In this document: one piece after another, positions 14,443 to 20,619 of the stretch
How positions within the stretch are numbered: the first letter of the stretch is position 1
How the letters are laid out: every line of letters starts with the position of its first letter
Assembly (NCBI GenBank): GCA_910586555.1
Contig: CAJUJY010000041.1
Span: 1 to 32,728 of the forward strand
Length of the DNA: 32,728 nucleotides
Reading direction: 5' to 3'
DNA from: an uncultured Lachnospiraceae bacterium
GTDB taxonomy: Bacteria; Bacillota; Clostridia; Lachnospirales; Lachnospiraceae
Notes under the pieces: model-generated
What the model saw: only the letters and a program-made list of their open reading frames with translations
Database searches by the model: none
What the model was told of the DNA's origin: nothing
Made by a program: the position numbers and the translations under genes

Positions 14443-15001
14443 CTGCATCACCCCACATACCATACTTAACAAAGTCAGATTCGCTTATATTCAGCATCCT
14501 GCAAATCTTTTTCTGAATCTCATTTAATTGGGTGTTGGCTTGCAAAGGTGGCTTTACAGAATTAACAATAGGCATCATGCCATTTATGGCAGGGGTGTTT
14601 GTCAATGCGACGGAATGAATCTGTGAAGCCTTACGGTCTTTTTTCCGTACCATCACAACAGGGGAAAGATACCTGTATTCCCTGTTCTGTAAATAGTCCT
14701 TTGCCCTTTTCGTCCATTCCACCCTTGCAAAGATACCGTCACTTTTCAAAACAAGTTCTTTTATCCATCCCCCTGCCGGGGCTTGCATGTCCCTTAAAGT
14801 CTGGTGTTCATAATCAATGACAATGTCAACCGCCCTATGCCCCATGTGTTCCTTCATCATTCGGAAACTTTCGCTGTCTACTAAGAAATCACCTTTTTCT
14901 GACGATATATAGCCCAACGGAAGCACCCTGATATATTCAGGGGCTTCCGTCAGGTTTGCCGTCTGTGACAATACTTCTGCATACACTTCCATATCAATCA
15001 C
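14435..15001 (-). CDS. Short gpI-type prohead protease
   Basis: A 188-residue protein (or 185 from ATG 14992) resembling the Mu-like prophage I protein, the head-maturation protease. Conserved blocks are VDIVIDYEHQT (about 58-68), REYRYLSPV (about 107-115) and SVALTNTPAINGM (about 130-142). The C-terminal tail IQKKICRMLNISESDFVKYG matches the end of full-length family members. Family members commonly run past 350 residues and contain a scaffold portion between these parts. Here the scaffold is almost gone, leaving about 20 residues of linker. Either GTG 15001 or ATG 14992 could be the start. The gpT stop is 3 nt upstream. Confidence 0.82.
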   Translation of the reverse strand: MIDMEVYAEVLSQTANLTEAPEYIRVLPLGYISSEKGDFLVDSESFRMMKEHMGHRAVDIVIDYEHQTLRDMQAPAGGWIKELVLKSDGIFARVEWTKRAKDYLQNREYRYLSPVVMVRKKDRKASQIHSVALTNTPAINGMMPIVNSVKPPLQANTQLNEIQKKICRMLNISESDFVKYGMWGDADG

Positions 15002-15004
15002 CTT

Positions 15005-15916
15005 CTATCCTTCGGCTGTTTCCTCTGCTGTTCCGGTACTTCCATAGGCTAACTGCCATAAGCCAAAGCCGACATTGTACCTTGCCTTGATTCCGTAGAT
15101 GACTTCATCATCAAAGAAAACATTATCATCATTCTCTTTGTTTTTGCATACCAGCTTCGCCTTTTCCCTTTCCTGAAACACAAACGGCTTGATATAGCGT
15201 TTTGTGCAGAATAAGTACCACTGCTCTGCGTAATCCGATAATTCTGGGACAACCAGAAGGTCACAGGTGTTCTTGTTTACATTGGAGCTTCCTGCAATCA
15301 AATCTGCAAATAAAAGTTCCCTTGCAACAGCTTCCTTCTGTGGGGCAACCACCAGAAGGTCAGGGACAATGTTAAGTGACCTGTGCGATTCACCTTTCAC
15401 CGTCATCATCTGTGACCTTGCTTCTGCATAGGATTCGGCATTCAGCTTTTTATTTCCCATGTTGGACTGTACAGCTTTATCATTTCCGCCCATAGGATGC
15501 CTGTCACTGAAAAAGCTGACACCATCATAGCATTTTCTGTTGAATCCGTCACCAAGCAGGGCAAAAGTCAGGGAATCAGGATGCTTCTTTGCAGATAACC
15601 CCATTTCAGAAATAAGCGGAGTGTAAACCCCATACTGGTCATCTGCAATGTCATTCACAGGGATTTTTGTTGTCAGCTCAAAGGTTCTGTTCTTGATTAC
15701 ATAATCATGTGCAATCAGGTTCTGGATTTCCCTTGAACCAATCCATTCCCTCATGTTCGGAATCTGCCCCATCCATGCATAAGTTGTTTCCCTTGTTTCG
15801 GATGGCACGGTCATGGCAATTTTAGGATAGTTCACAGGGGTTTCACTGAATGCCTTGTTAAAAGCCGCTGAATATCCAACAAACAGACCGTTTAAGCTCT
15901 GCTGATTTATTACCAT
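15005..15916 (-). CDS. gpT-type major capsid protein
   Basis: A 303-residue protein with the hallmarks of the Mu-like major head subunit gpT (HK97-fold capsid). These include the N-terminal LNGLFVGYSAAFNKAF, the WMGQIPNMREWIGSR block (about 48-62), NRTFELTTKIPVNDIADD, and GVSFFSDRHPMGG (about 131-143). Length is normal for the family (about 300), and the reading frame is uninterrupted, so it could assemble shells. The ATG at 15916 overlaps the end of the decoration gene (stop at 15910). The protease gene follows directly. In Mu the protease precedes the capsid gene; here the order is reversed. Confidence 0.9.
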   Translation of the reverse strand: MVINQQSLNGLFVGYSAAFNKAFSETPVNYPKIAMTVPSETRETTYAWMGQIPNMREWIGSREIQNLIAHDYVIKNRTFELTTKIPVNDIADDQYGVYTPLISEMGLSAKKHPDSLTFALLGDGFNRKCYDGVSFFSDRHPMGGNDKAVQSNMGNKKLNAESYAEARSQMMTVKGESHRSLNIVPDLLVVAPQKEAVARELLFADLIAGSSNVNKNTCDLLVVPELSDYAEQWYLFCTKRYIKPFVFQEREKAKLVCKNKENDDNVFFDDEVIYGIKARYNVGFGLWQLAYGSTGTAEETAEG

Positions 15917-16347
15917 TCCAGCTCACTCCCTTCACTGATGCTTATTTTCACAAGGACACGCCCATCCTCACATACGCTTAAAACTTCGCCAGCCTTTGTC
16001 GTGTTTATGTTGTCCAGTGTCACGGAATTGCTTCCGTTGAAATAGCAAATCCGCCCAATATCGGTGTCAAGGATTTTATGCTCCGGCAGTTCCGCATTGT
16101 TGATGATGTAGATGCCGTCTTTGCAGATTGCCGACTTTGCACCATGCTCATCCGTCACAATTCTGACAGCACATCCAATGGCATAATAGCCGCCCTCTTT
16201 TTTTGCCTTGCTTGCCTGTAAGGTTCTGGTGTTTACGACAACCAAATCACCTTTTTCAACTGTTTCCCCTTTGGCAATAGGGAAAATGGAAATTTTCTGC
16301 CCTAAAAGGTTCAATAAAAACTGTTCGCTTCTCAATGGTCTTTTCAT
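15910..16347 (-). CDS. Capsid decoration / cement-like protein
   Basis: A 145-residue, beta-rich protein. KGETVEKGDLVVVN, YYAIGCAVRIVTD and AGEVLSVCEDGRVLVKIS follow the pattern of DUF2190-like capsid-stabilising proteins encoded next to gpT in many Mu-like phages. A strong AGGAGG lies 9 nt before ATG 16347. Its stop codon overlaps the capsid gene start by 7 nt. Identification is by fold pattern and position, not by a clear motif. Confidence 0.68.
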   Translation of the reverse strand: MKRPLRSEQFLLNLLGQKISIFPIAKGETVEKGDLVVVNTRTLQASKAKKEGGYYAIGCAVRIVTDEHGAKSAICKDGIYIINNAELPEHKILDTDIGRICYFNGSNSVTLDNINTTKAGEVLSVCEDGRVLVKISISEGSELEW

Positions 16348-16360
16348 AGTGTTTTACCTC

Positions 16361-16924
16361 CTAATTTTCCTGCATTTTTTCTTTTAATTCTTTAAACGCA
16401 GTCGCAAATTTTTCTTTGATTTCCGGGTACTTTTTGATTTCATCCATTATCTTGGATTCAAATGCTTCAAAGGCAAGCTGCATCTTCTTTTTATAATCCA
16501 GTTCAAGACGTTCCCTTGCGATTTCAGCTTTGTTCAGTTCCACAAGCAGCCGTCCGGCTTTTTCAACAGGCATTTCGTTAAATTCTTCCTCTGCTGTTGC
16601 AATCTTCTGTAACAGCCCGCTTTTTAAAATGGCAGTTGTCGCTTTGCTTGCATCAAGCTCACTTTTATCTCCAATATAATCAATGAAAAACTTTGTCCGT
16701 TCCAAGTCATCAGAAACACGCTGAGCCGCCTGATATATCTTTACCGCATAGTTGGAGATTGATGAAAGGCTGATTTTCATTCCATGCTCTGTTTCAAGCC
16801 AATGCTGAATATCAGAATATTTCATGTTCTCATTTAGGAGCATGTCATTCACTTGGTCTAATACATCCTTCGGCAACTGGTACATCTTGGAATCAGAACG
16901 GGGCTTCCTGACTTTCTCCATCAT
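16361..16924 (-). CDS. gp27-like (DUF3486) protein, possible small terminase
   Basis: A 187-residue protein resembling Mu gp27 / DUF3486. The N-terminal segment SKMYQLPKDVLDQVNDMLL, then YSDIQHWLETEHGMKISLSSISNYA, is the family's HTH-like signature (about 12-62). A long charged helical or coiled region fills the rest. The family is often regarded as a small-terminase-like DNA-recognition subunit. Its normal partner, the gp28 large terminase, is absent here. The ATG overlaps the stop of the upstream gene (ATGA, 4 nt). Confidence 0.8.
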   Translation of the reverse strand: MMEKVRKPRSDSKMYQLPKDVLDQVNDMLLNENMKYSDIQHWLETEHGMKISLSSISNYAVKIYQAAQRVSDDLERTKFFIDYIGDKSELDASKATTAILKSGLLQKIATAEEEFNEMPVEKAGRLLVELNKAEIARERLELDYKKKMQLAFEAFESKIMDEIKKYPEIKEKFATAFKELKEKMQEN

Positions 16925-17229
16925 AGGTCAATCCCCATTTCCGGATTGCCGCCGTTTTCTATGAAACGGATTCCTTCAGCGGTAAGTCTGATAACAGCAT
17001 CATCACTTAAAGCACTGAATGCATCCGATTCATTTGAGAACTGAATCAGGTTGCACTGCTCCAAGTAATAGAGCTGATTGGAAATATCCGGCGTGTCAAT
17101 CAGACCGCAGGACATCATCTTATTGGACAATGTTTTTACCGCAAGGGAAAAATGATAGCCTTTTACAAGACTTCTCAATATGTAGCCCCTGACAGAAGCA
17201 TTGACCTCTGAATTAGAAAAACCACCCAT
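16921..17229 (-). CDS. Winged-helix-like small protein at gp26 position
   Basis: A protein of about 102 residues with alternating helices and a C-terminal VIRLTAEGIRFIENGG strand-turn typical of winged-helix proteins. It is located just before the gp27-like gene, as gp26-type proteins are in Mu-like phages. I choose ATG 17229: AGGAG lies 8 nt before it, whereas the ATG at 17235 and GTG at 17238 sit on top of that site. It is the first gene of the minus-strand head operon. It is not firmly assigned to a family. Confidence 0.65.
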   Translation of the reverse strand: MGGFSNSEVNASVRGYILRSLVKGYHFSLAVKTLSNKMMSCGLIDTPDISNQLYYLEQCNLIQFSNESDAFSALSDDAVIRLTAEGIRFIENGGNPEMGIDL

Positions 17230-17255
17230 CTGCATCACTCCTTTCTCATGTCACA

Positions 17256-17306
17256 CAAGCTATTTTCAGCTTGCATTGAAAACCTTTGACTTATTTTTGG
17301 ATAAGT
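17256..17306 (-). promoter_or_regulatory. Candidate late-operon control sites (two dyads)
   Basis: Two dyads of identical geometry (6-bp arms, 6-bp spacer) precede the head operon: ACTTAT-N6-ATAAGT (17289-17306) and CAAGCT-N6-AGCTTG (17256-17273), with centres 33 bp apart. No good -35/-10 pair is evident, which fits a Mor-type activator-dependent promoter. Which dyad the activator would bind is unknown. Confidence 0.45.
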
Positions 17307-17342
17307 TTAAGGTATTTTGAGAAAAAAGCAACCCAGAGGGGC

Positions 17343-17404
17343 GGTTTTTCACAGTTTGTAGGGCATATTTCAAGGTTTTTTCACGTTTTGCAGGGCACGT
17401 CACA
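17343..17404 (-). repeat. Right end of element: terminal repeat R1 and subterminal R2
   Basis: Read inward (minus strand), R1 has TGCCCTGCAAAACGTGAAAA (17397-17378) and R2 has TGCCCTACAAACTGTGAAAA (17365-17346), spaced 32 bp apart. Both match the CCTGCAAAATGTGAAAAA of the left end. The terminus is ACA at 17402-17404. A CCTTTGAC word near 17283 recalls the left-end CCTTTGTC. Confidence 0.85.
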
Positions 17405-17409
17405 AGAAT
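17405..17409. repeat. 5-bp target-site duplication, right (AGAAT)
   Basis: It follows the element's terminal ACA directly and matches 9809-9813 exactly. Confidence 0.93.
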
Positions 17410-17510
17410 GTCTGACAGACCAGATGTTAGATAAAGAAATCTTAAGGAAATTAAAAAACTGCAATACAGAAAAAAAGGGCAGGATATTAAAAATGATAGA
17501 TCTTATGTAA
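17410..17510 (+). pseudogene. Host XRE-type HTH regulator, 3' part
   Basis: The last 33 codons of the interrupted host regulator (CLTDQMLDKEILRKLKNC ... MIDLM, stop 17508-17510). They are in frame with the 5' part once the element and one duplication copy are removed. A longer open frame running from 17286 exists only because it reads out through the transposon's right end. A hairpin terminator follows the stop. Confidence 0.88.
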
Positions 17511-17519
17511 TAATAGATA

Positions 17520-17556
17520 CCACCTGCTGTTTTTATAACTGCAAGTGGCATTTTAT
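17520..17556 (+). terminator. Terminator of the host HTH gene
   Basis: CCACCTGC (17520-17527) pairs with GCAAGTGG (17541-17548) with one mismatch, followed by CATTTTATAA. It begins 10 bp after the restored gene's stop, supporting this as the original 3' end of the host gene. Confidence 0.55.
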
Positions 17557-17578
17557 AATACTATCCTGTTTTATTATT

Positions 17579-18193
17579 TTATTTAAAAGAAGAAGTACCA
17601 GTTTTTATCTGGTACATTTTTTCTGCTGGCAGTTTTTCTTGTATGTCTGCTTTTTTTTCTTTTTCTTTTGCCAGCATTTTTACATATCCTGTGATATCCT
17701 CAATTTTTAAAATCCAGTCTTCCACATAAAGTTTGAGGGCACCTCTCCGCAGTCCAATCTGGAGTGACCTGTAATCCAGCGGGTTTCCGTATATATCACG
17801 CTCTGGATCCCACTGGCACCTTATATCAGACTGTTTTACCTGTTGCTGCCATTCTTTATAATTTTTTAAACCTGATTTACTAAAAGTAGAAGCAACCGCA
17901 TTATTTATGGCATAGTCAAATGCAGTCCTCTTAATGTCAACTGCAAGCACTCTTTCCTGCCCTGGTTTCATGGCCCATCCGCAGCGGTACATCATCCATA
18001 AAAATGATGGTTTAATCCATGACATACGTTCCATCTTAAAATGTGGTCCAAACTTTCCAAGTCTTATTGCTTCTTCTGCTATCTCCACAGGAAAAGCCTG
18101 GTAAATGCGGACTGCGTTATCTGTAAAAAGAGCTCTTGTTTCTTTGCAGGCAGTATTTATATTATTAGTAGTATTGCTGTTTATATTGTGCAT
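17579..18193 (-). CDS. DUF4291 family protein
   Basis: A 204-residue protein of the DUF4291 family, whose biochemical role is not established. Its signature is clear: VRIYQAFPVEIAEEAIRLG (about 28-46), then RMSWIKPSFLWMMYRCGW and GQERVLAVDIKR. I place the start at ATG 18193, preceded by AAAGGA at good spacing. The much longer open frame from 18466 reads antisense-like, low-complexity sequence inside the neighbouring zinc-ribbon gene. The first 29 bases overlap the end of that upstream gene, suggesting coupled translation. The C-terminal ~40 residues are lysine/glutamate-rich. Confidence 0.82.
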   Translation of the reverse strand: MHNINSNTTNNINTACKETRALFTDNAVRIYQAFPVEIAEEAIRLGKFGPHFKMERMSWIKPSFLWMMYRCGWAMKPGQERVLAVDIKRTAFDYAINNAVASTFSKSGLKNYKEWQQQVKQSDIRCQWDPERDIYGNPLDYRSLQIGLRRGALKLYVEDWILKIEDITGYVKMLAKEKEKKADIQEKLPAEKMYQIKTGTSSFK

Positions 18194-18530
18194 TTCTAAT
18201 CCTTTCATGCCTTTTTCTGCCATTCTCCTTATGCTGGTAATTAAACCTGCGCCAGTCCTTCCGCTGCATGGCACTACAGATATCCATGTCTTCATAAAAA
18301 TAAGCTTCATACGGGCTGCCAGGCCTGTTGCTACAGTATGGGCAGCGTGGGTCACCACATTGCTCATCCAGCCATTTATTACATGAAATACAACATCTTG
18401 CATCATATCTTTCATATTCCCAGACTGTGTACTGGCCACAGAACGGACACTCCATGCCTGTATCAAAACATAACTGCGTCCATTTAAATGCTTTTTTACG
18501 TGCTTTTAAATAGTTTTTCCTGTTTTTCAT
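18165..18530 (-). CDS. Small zinc-ribbon protein
   Basis: A 121-residue basic protein with three CxxC pairs (Cys28/31, Cys47/50, Cys63/66) plus extra Cys at 21, 46 and 58, probably binding one or two zinc ions. The C terminus is rich in Arg, Lys, Gln and Tyr, suggesting nucleic-acid contact. AAAGGAGG precedes ATG 18530. It overlaps the DUF4291 gene on the same strand, so the two probably form a transcription unit, perhaps with cheR upstream although a hairpin intervenes. I do not recognise a named family. Confidence 0.68.
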   Translation of the reverse strand: MKNRKNYLKARKKAFKWTQLCFDTGMECPFCGQYTVWEYERYDARCCISCNKWLDEQCGDPRCPYCSNRPGSPYEAYFYEDMDICSAMQRKDWRRFNYQHKENGRKRHERIRNAQYKQQYY

Positions 18531-18594
18531 TTTAAGTTTCTGCCTCCTTTAATTATTTTCTATCTGGTTTTATTTAATCTGGAATAACAGAAAA

Positions 18595-18632
18595 TCCAGA
18601 CCATCCTGGTTACTCCATACAGATAGTCTGGA
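18595..18632 (-). terminator. Terminator-like hairpin after cheR
   Basis: On the minus strand TCCAGAC and GTCTGGA pair around a 24-nt loop, followed by TTTTCTGTT, starting about 26 bp after the cheR stop. The weak T-run suggests partial termination before the zinc-ribbon gene. Confidence 0.5.
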
Positions 18633-18657
18633 AATAATATTTGCTAATGCACAAAAA

Positions 18658-19437
18658 TTACATTTTCTTATAGAAAAATGATTTAAATGTTGAAAATCCT
18701 GAATCCCCTGGTGATATTATCTGTTCTGTACTTCCCACAAAAAGTATGCCATCCTGTTTAAGTGCTGCATTAAACTTTTTGTATATTTCATTTTTAGCTT
18801 CTTCTGTAAAATATATCATTACATTACGGCAGACTATCATATTACAGCCTGAAGGGTATGTATCTTTTAAAAGGTTATGCTGTTTAAATTCTACACATCT
18901 TTTTACTTCATCTGAAATCTGGTAACTTCTTGTACCTGTTTTTGTAAAATATTTTGTAAGGTATTCTTTAGGAAGACCCTTTAAACTTTTTTCGTCATAA
19001 ATACCAATCTGGGCTTTTTCAAGTACCTGTTTGTCAATATCAGTTGCAATTATTTTTATTCTGTTCATAGGAATAAACTTAGCAAGAAGCATAACAAGTG
19101 TATACGGCTCATCACCTGTAGAACATGCCGCACTCCATATTTTTATATTACTGCTGCCAAATTTTTCAAATAAATATGGGAACATTTCATTTTCAAGAAG
19201 TTTCCATTGTTCAGGATTTCTGTAAAATTCTGAAACATTTATTGTAAGATAGGCTACAAATTCCTCAAGAAGTTCTTTGTCCTTTGAAATAGCATTTATA
19301 TATTCATCATATGAACTTATTTTCCTTTTAGAAATAAGTGAATCTATGCGCCTTTTCATCTGTCTTTCCTTATAACAGCTTAAATCAATCTTAGTAAGCT
19401 GGTATACTTTGGTTTTAAACTTTTCATAATCACCCAT
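18658..19437 (-). CDS. cheR: Chemotaxis protein methyltransferase CheR
   Basis: A 259-residue cytoplasmic SAM-dependent methyltransferase that methylates glutamates of chemoreceptors. The N-terminal helical domain (about 1-70) contains KERQMKRRIDSLI, the arginine-rich helix that contacts the receptor. Next come TINVSEFYRNPEQW and the SAM-binding IWSAACSTGDEPYTL (about 100-114), with CRNVMIYFTEE and DGILFVGSTE typical of CheR. ATG 19437 follows AAGGAGGT. It is cut off from rpsA by a strong terminator, so it has its own promoter. No other chemotaxis gene is in the window. Confidence 0.93.
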   Translation of the reverse strand: MGDYEKFKTKVYQLTKIDLSCYKERQMKRRIDSLISKRKISSYDEYINAISKDKELLEEFVAYLTINVSEFYRNPEQWKLLENEMFPYLFEKFGSSNIKIWSAACSTGDEPYTLVMLLAKFIPMNRIKIIATDIDKQVLEKAQIGIYDEKSLKGLPKEYLTKYFTKTGTRSYQISDEVKRCVEFKQHNLLKDTYPSGCNMIVCRNVMIYFTEEAKNEIYKKFNAALKQDGILFVGSTEQIISPGDSGFSTFKSFFYKKM

Positions 19438-19465
19438 TTATATATACCTCCTTTTATTATAAGGT

Positions 19466-19504
19466 TAAAAAAACGCCAACCCGTTTAGTTCTTACGGATT
19501 GGCG
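19466..19504 (-). terminator. Intrinsic terminator of rpsA / housekeeping operon
   Basis: On the minus strand CGCCAATCCGT and ACGGGTTGGCG pair (with wobble) around AAGAACTAA, followed by seven Ts, starting 11 bp after the rpsA stop. It is the clearest intrinsic terminator in the window. Confidence 0.9.
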
Positions 19505-19515
19505 GAAAAAATCAA

Positions 19516-20619
19516 TTACTCAGCTACATCTTCACCGGCAGGTTCCTCATCCGTCTGTGAATCATTTAATAAAGCCTTAATACTTAAACTTATTTTATGG
19601 TCTTCTTTATTGAAATCAACTACTTTAGCTTCAATCTCCTGCCCTGTCTTAAGTACATCTGATGGTTTGTCAACATGTTCTTTTGAAATCTGTGAAACAT
19701 GCAAAAGGGCATCTACACCAGGTTCAAGTTCAATAAACGCACCAAAATCTGCCATTCTTGCAACAGTACCTTTAACTACTGAACCTGTACTGTATTTCTC
19801 ATCAGCATGTAACCAAGGGTTCTGGTCTTCAAATTTTAAGCTAAGTGCAATTTTATCATTCTTTATATCTTTAATAAGTACTTTTGTCTTATCACCAACA
19901 CTAAATACTTTCTTAGGGTTTTCAACACGTCCCCATGACATTTCTGAAATATGGAGAAGCCCGTCTGCCCCGCCAAGATCAATAAATGCACCAAAATCTG
20001 TAAGGTTTTTAACTGTGCCTTCTACTGTATCACCAACATGTATTCTTGCAAACAGCTCTTCCTGGAGCTTTTTCTTCTCTGCAACAAGAAGCTGTTTCCT
20101 GTCACCTATAATCCTTCTCTTCTTAGGGTTAAATTCGCTTATTACAAATTCAATCTCCTGCCCTGCATACTTGGAAAGGTCTTTTTCATAAGTATCTGAC
20201 ACAAGGCTTGCAGGAATAAATACTTTTGTTTCATCAACTATGACGCTTAAGCCGCCTGCAAGTACAGATGAAACAGTTGCTTTAAGCACTTCTTTGTTCT
20301 CAAATGCTTCTTTTATGCGTTCGTTGCTCTTTTCCATGGCAAGACGCTTATATGTGAGGACTACCTGGCCTTCACCATCATTTACCTTAAGGACTTTAGC
20401 ATTCATTGTATCGCCTTCTTTAACTACTTCCCTAAGGTCGATACCAGACTGGTTACTGTATTCATTCCTGGTAATAATACCATCAGCTTTGTAACCAATG
20501 TTTAAAACGATTTCATCTTCCTTAACGCTGATAACTGTCCCTTCTACAATCTCCCCATTGTGGATTGTTACTAATGTTTCTTCCAATAACTGTTCAAATT
20601 CATTGTTCACTTCTGACAT
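19516..20619 (-). CDS. rpsA: 30S ribosomal protein S1-like protein (four S1 domains)
   Basis: A 367-residue RNA-binding protein that helps the small ribosomal subunit engage mRNA. Four S1 OB-fold repeats can be seen, starting near residues 20 (VEGTVISVKEDEIVLNIG), 105 (KATVSSVLAGGLSVIV), 198 (GTVKNLTDFGAFIDLGGADG) and 283 (GTVARMADFGAFIELEPG), as in the short S1 of Gram-positive bacteria; E. coli S1 has six. The C-terminal ~15 residues are acidic. The ATG at 20619 lies inside the end of ispH and has AAGGAGGT upstream. In several Clostridia the two proteins are fused; here they are separate frames with a 20-nt overlap. Confidence 0.93.
   Translation of the reverse strand: MSEVNNEFEQLLEETLVTIHNGEIVEGTVISVKEDEIVLNIGYKADGIITRNEYSNQSGIDLREVVKEGDTMNAKVLKVNDGEGQVVLTYKRLAMEKSNERIKEAFENKEVLKATVSSVLAGGLSVIVDETKVFIPASLVSDTYEKDLSKYAGQEIEFVISEFNPKKRRIIGDRKQLLVAEKKKLQEELFARIHVGDTVEGTVKNLTDFGAFIDLGGADGLLHISEMSWGRVENPKKVFSVGDKTKVLIKDIKNDKIALSLKFEDQNPWLHADEKYSTGSVVKGTVARMADFGAFIELEPGVDALLHVSQISKEHVDKPSDVLKTGQEIEAKVVDFNKEDHKISLSIKALLNDSQTDEEPAGEDVAE

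Larger units (their letters stand above)
9814..17404. mobile_element. Complete 7.6-kb Mu-like transposable element with capsid genes
   Basis: The boundaries are fixed by three agreeing signs: the 5-bp AGAAT duplication on both sides, matched termini (5'-TGT...ACA-3', about 23 of the first 28 bases identical as inverted repeats), and exact restoration of the host reading frame when it is removed. Inside are a repressor, a Ner-like HTH, a MuA-type transposase, a MuB-type ATPase and a small unknown, then a convergent operon of winged-helix-like protein, gp27-like, decoration protein, gpT capsid, gpI protease and Mor activator. It is visibly more GC-rich than the host flanks, apart from the AT-rich repressor and ends, which suggests transfer from a different background. 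No terminase large subunit, portal, gpF/G, tail, lysis or DNA-modification gene is present. Confidence 0.93.

Noticed and set aside
9814..17404. Tn7-, Tn552- or TniAB-type transposon
   Set aside because: A 5-bp duplication and a transposase plus AAA ATPase would also fit these, but the Mor activator, gpT capsid, gpI protease and gp27-like proteins point to Mu-like phage ancestry.
17286..17510. A separate 74-codon gene
   Set aside because: Its first part is the reverse of the transposon's right end and its last 33 codons are the tail of the interrupted host HTH gene; it has no ribosome-binding site of its own.
17579..18466. A 295-residue version of the DUF4291 protein
   Set aside because: The first 91 residues are an out-of-frame reading of the zinc-ribbon gene; the family domain and a ribosome-binding site support the start at 18193.
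19499..20494. Plus-strand ORFs opposite rpsA, ispH, rpoD and other housekeeping genes
   Set aside because: They are mirror frames of well-identified genes, with no family resemblance or initiation signals.
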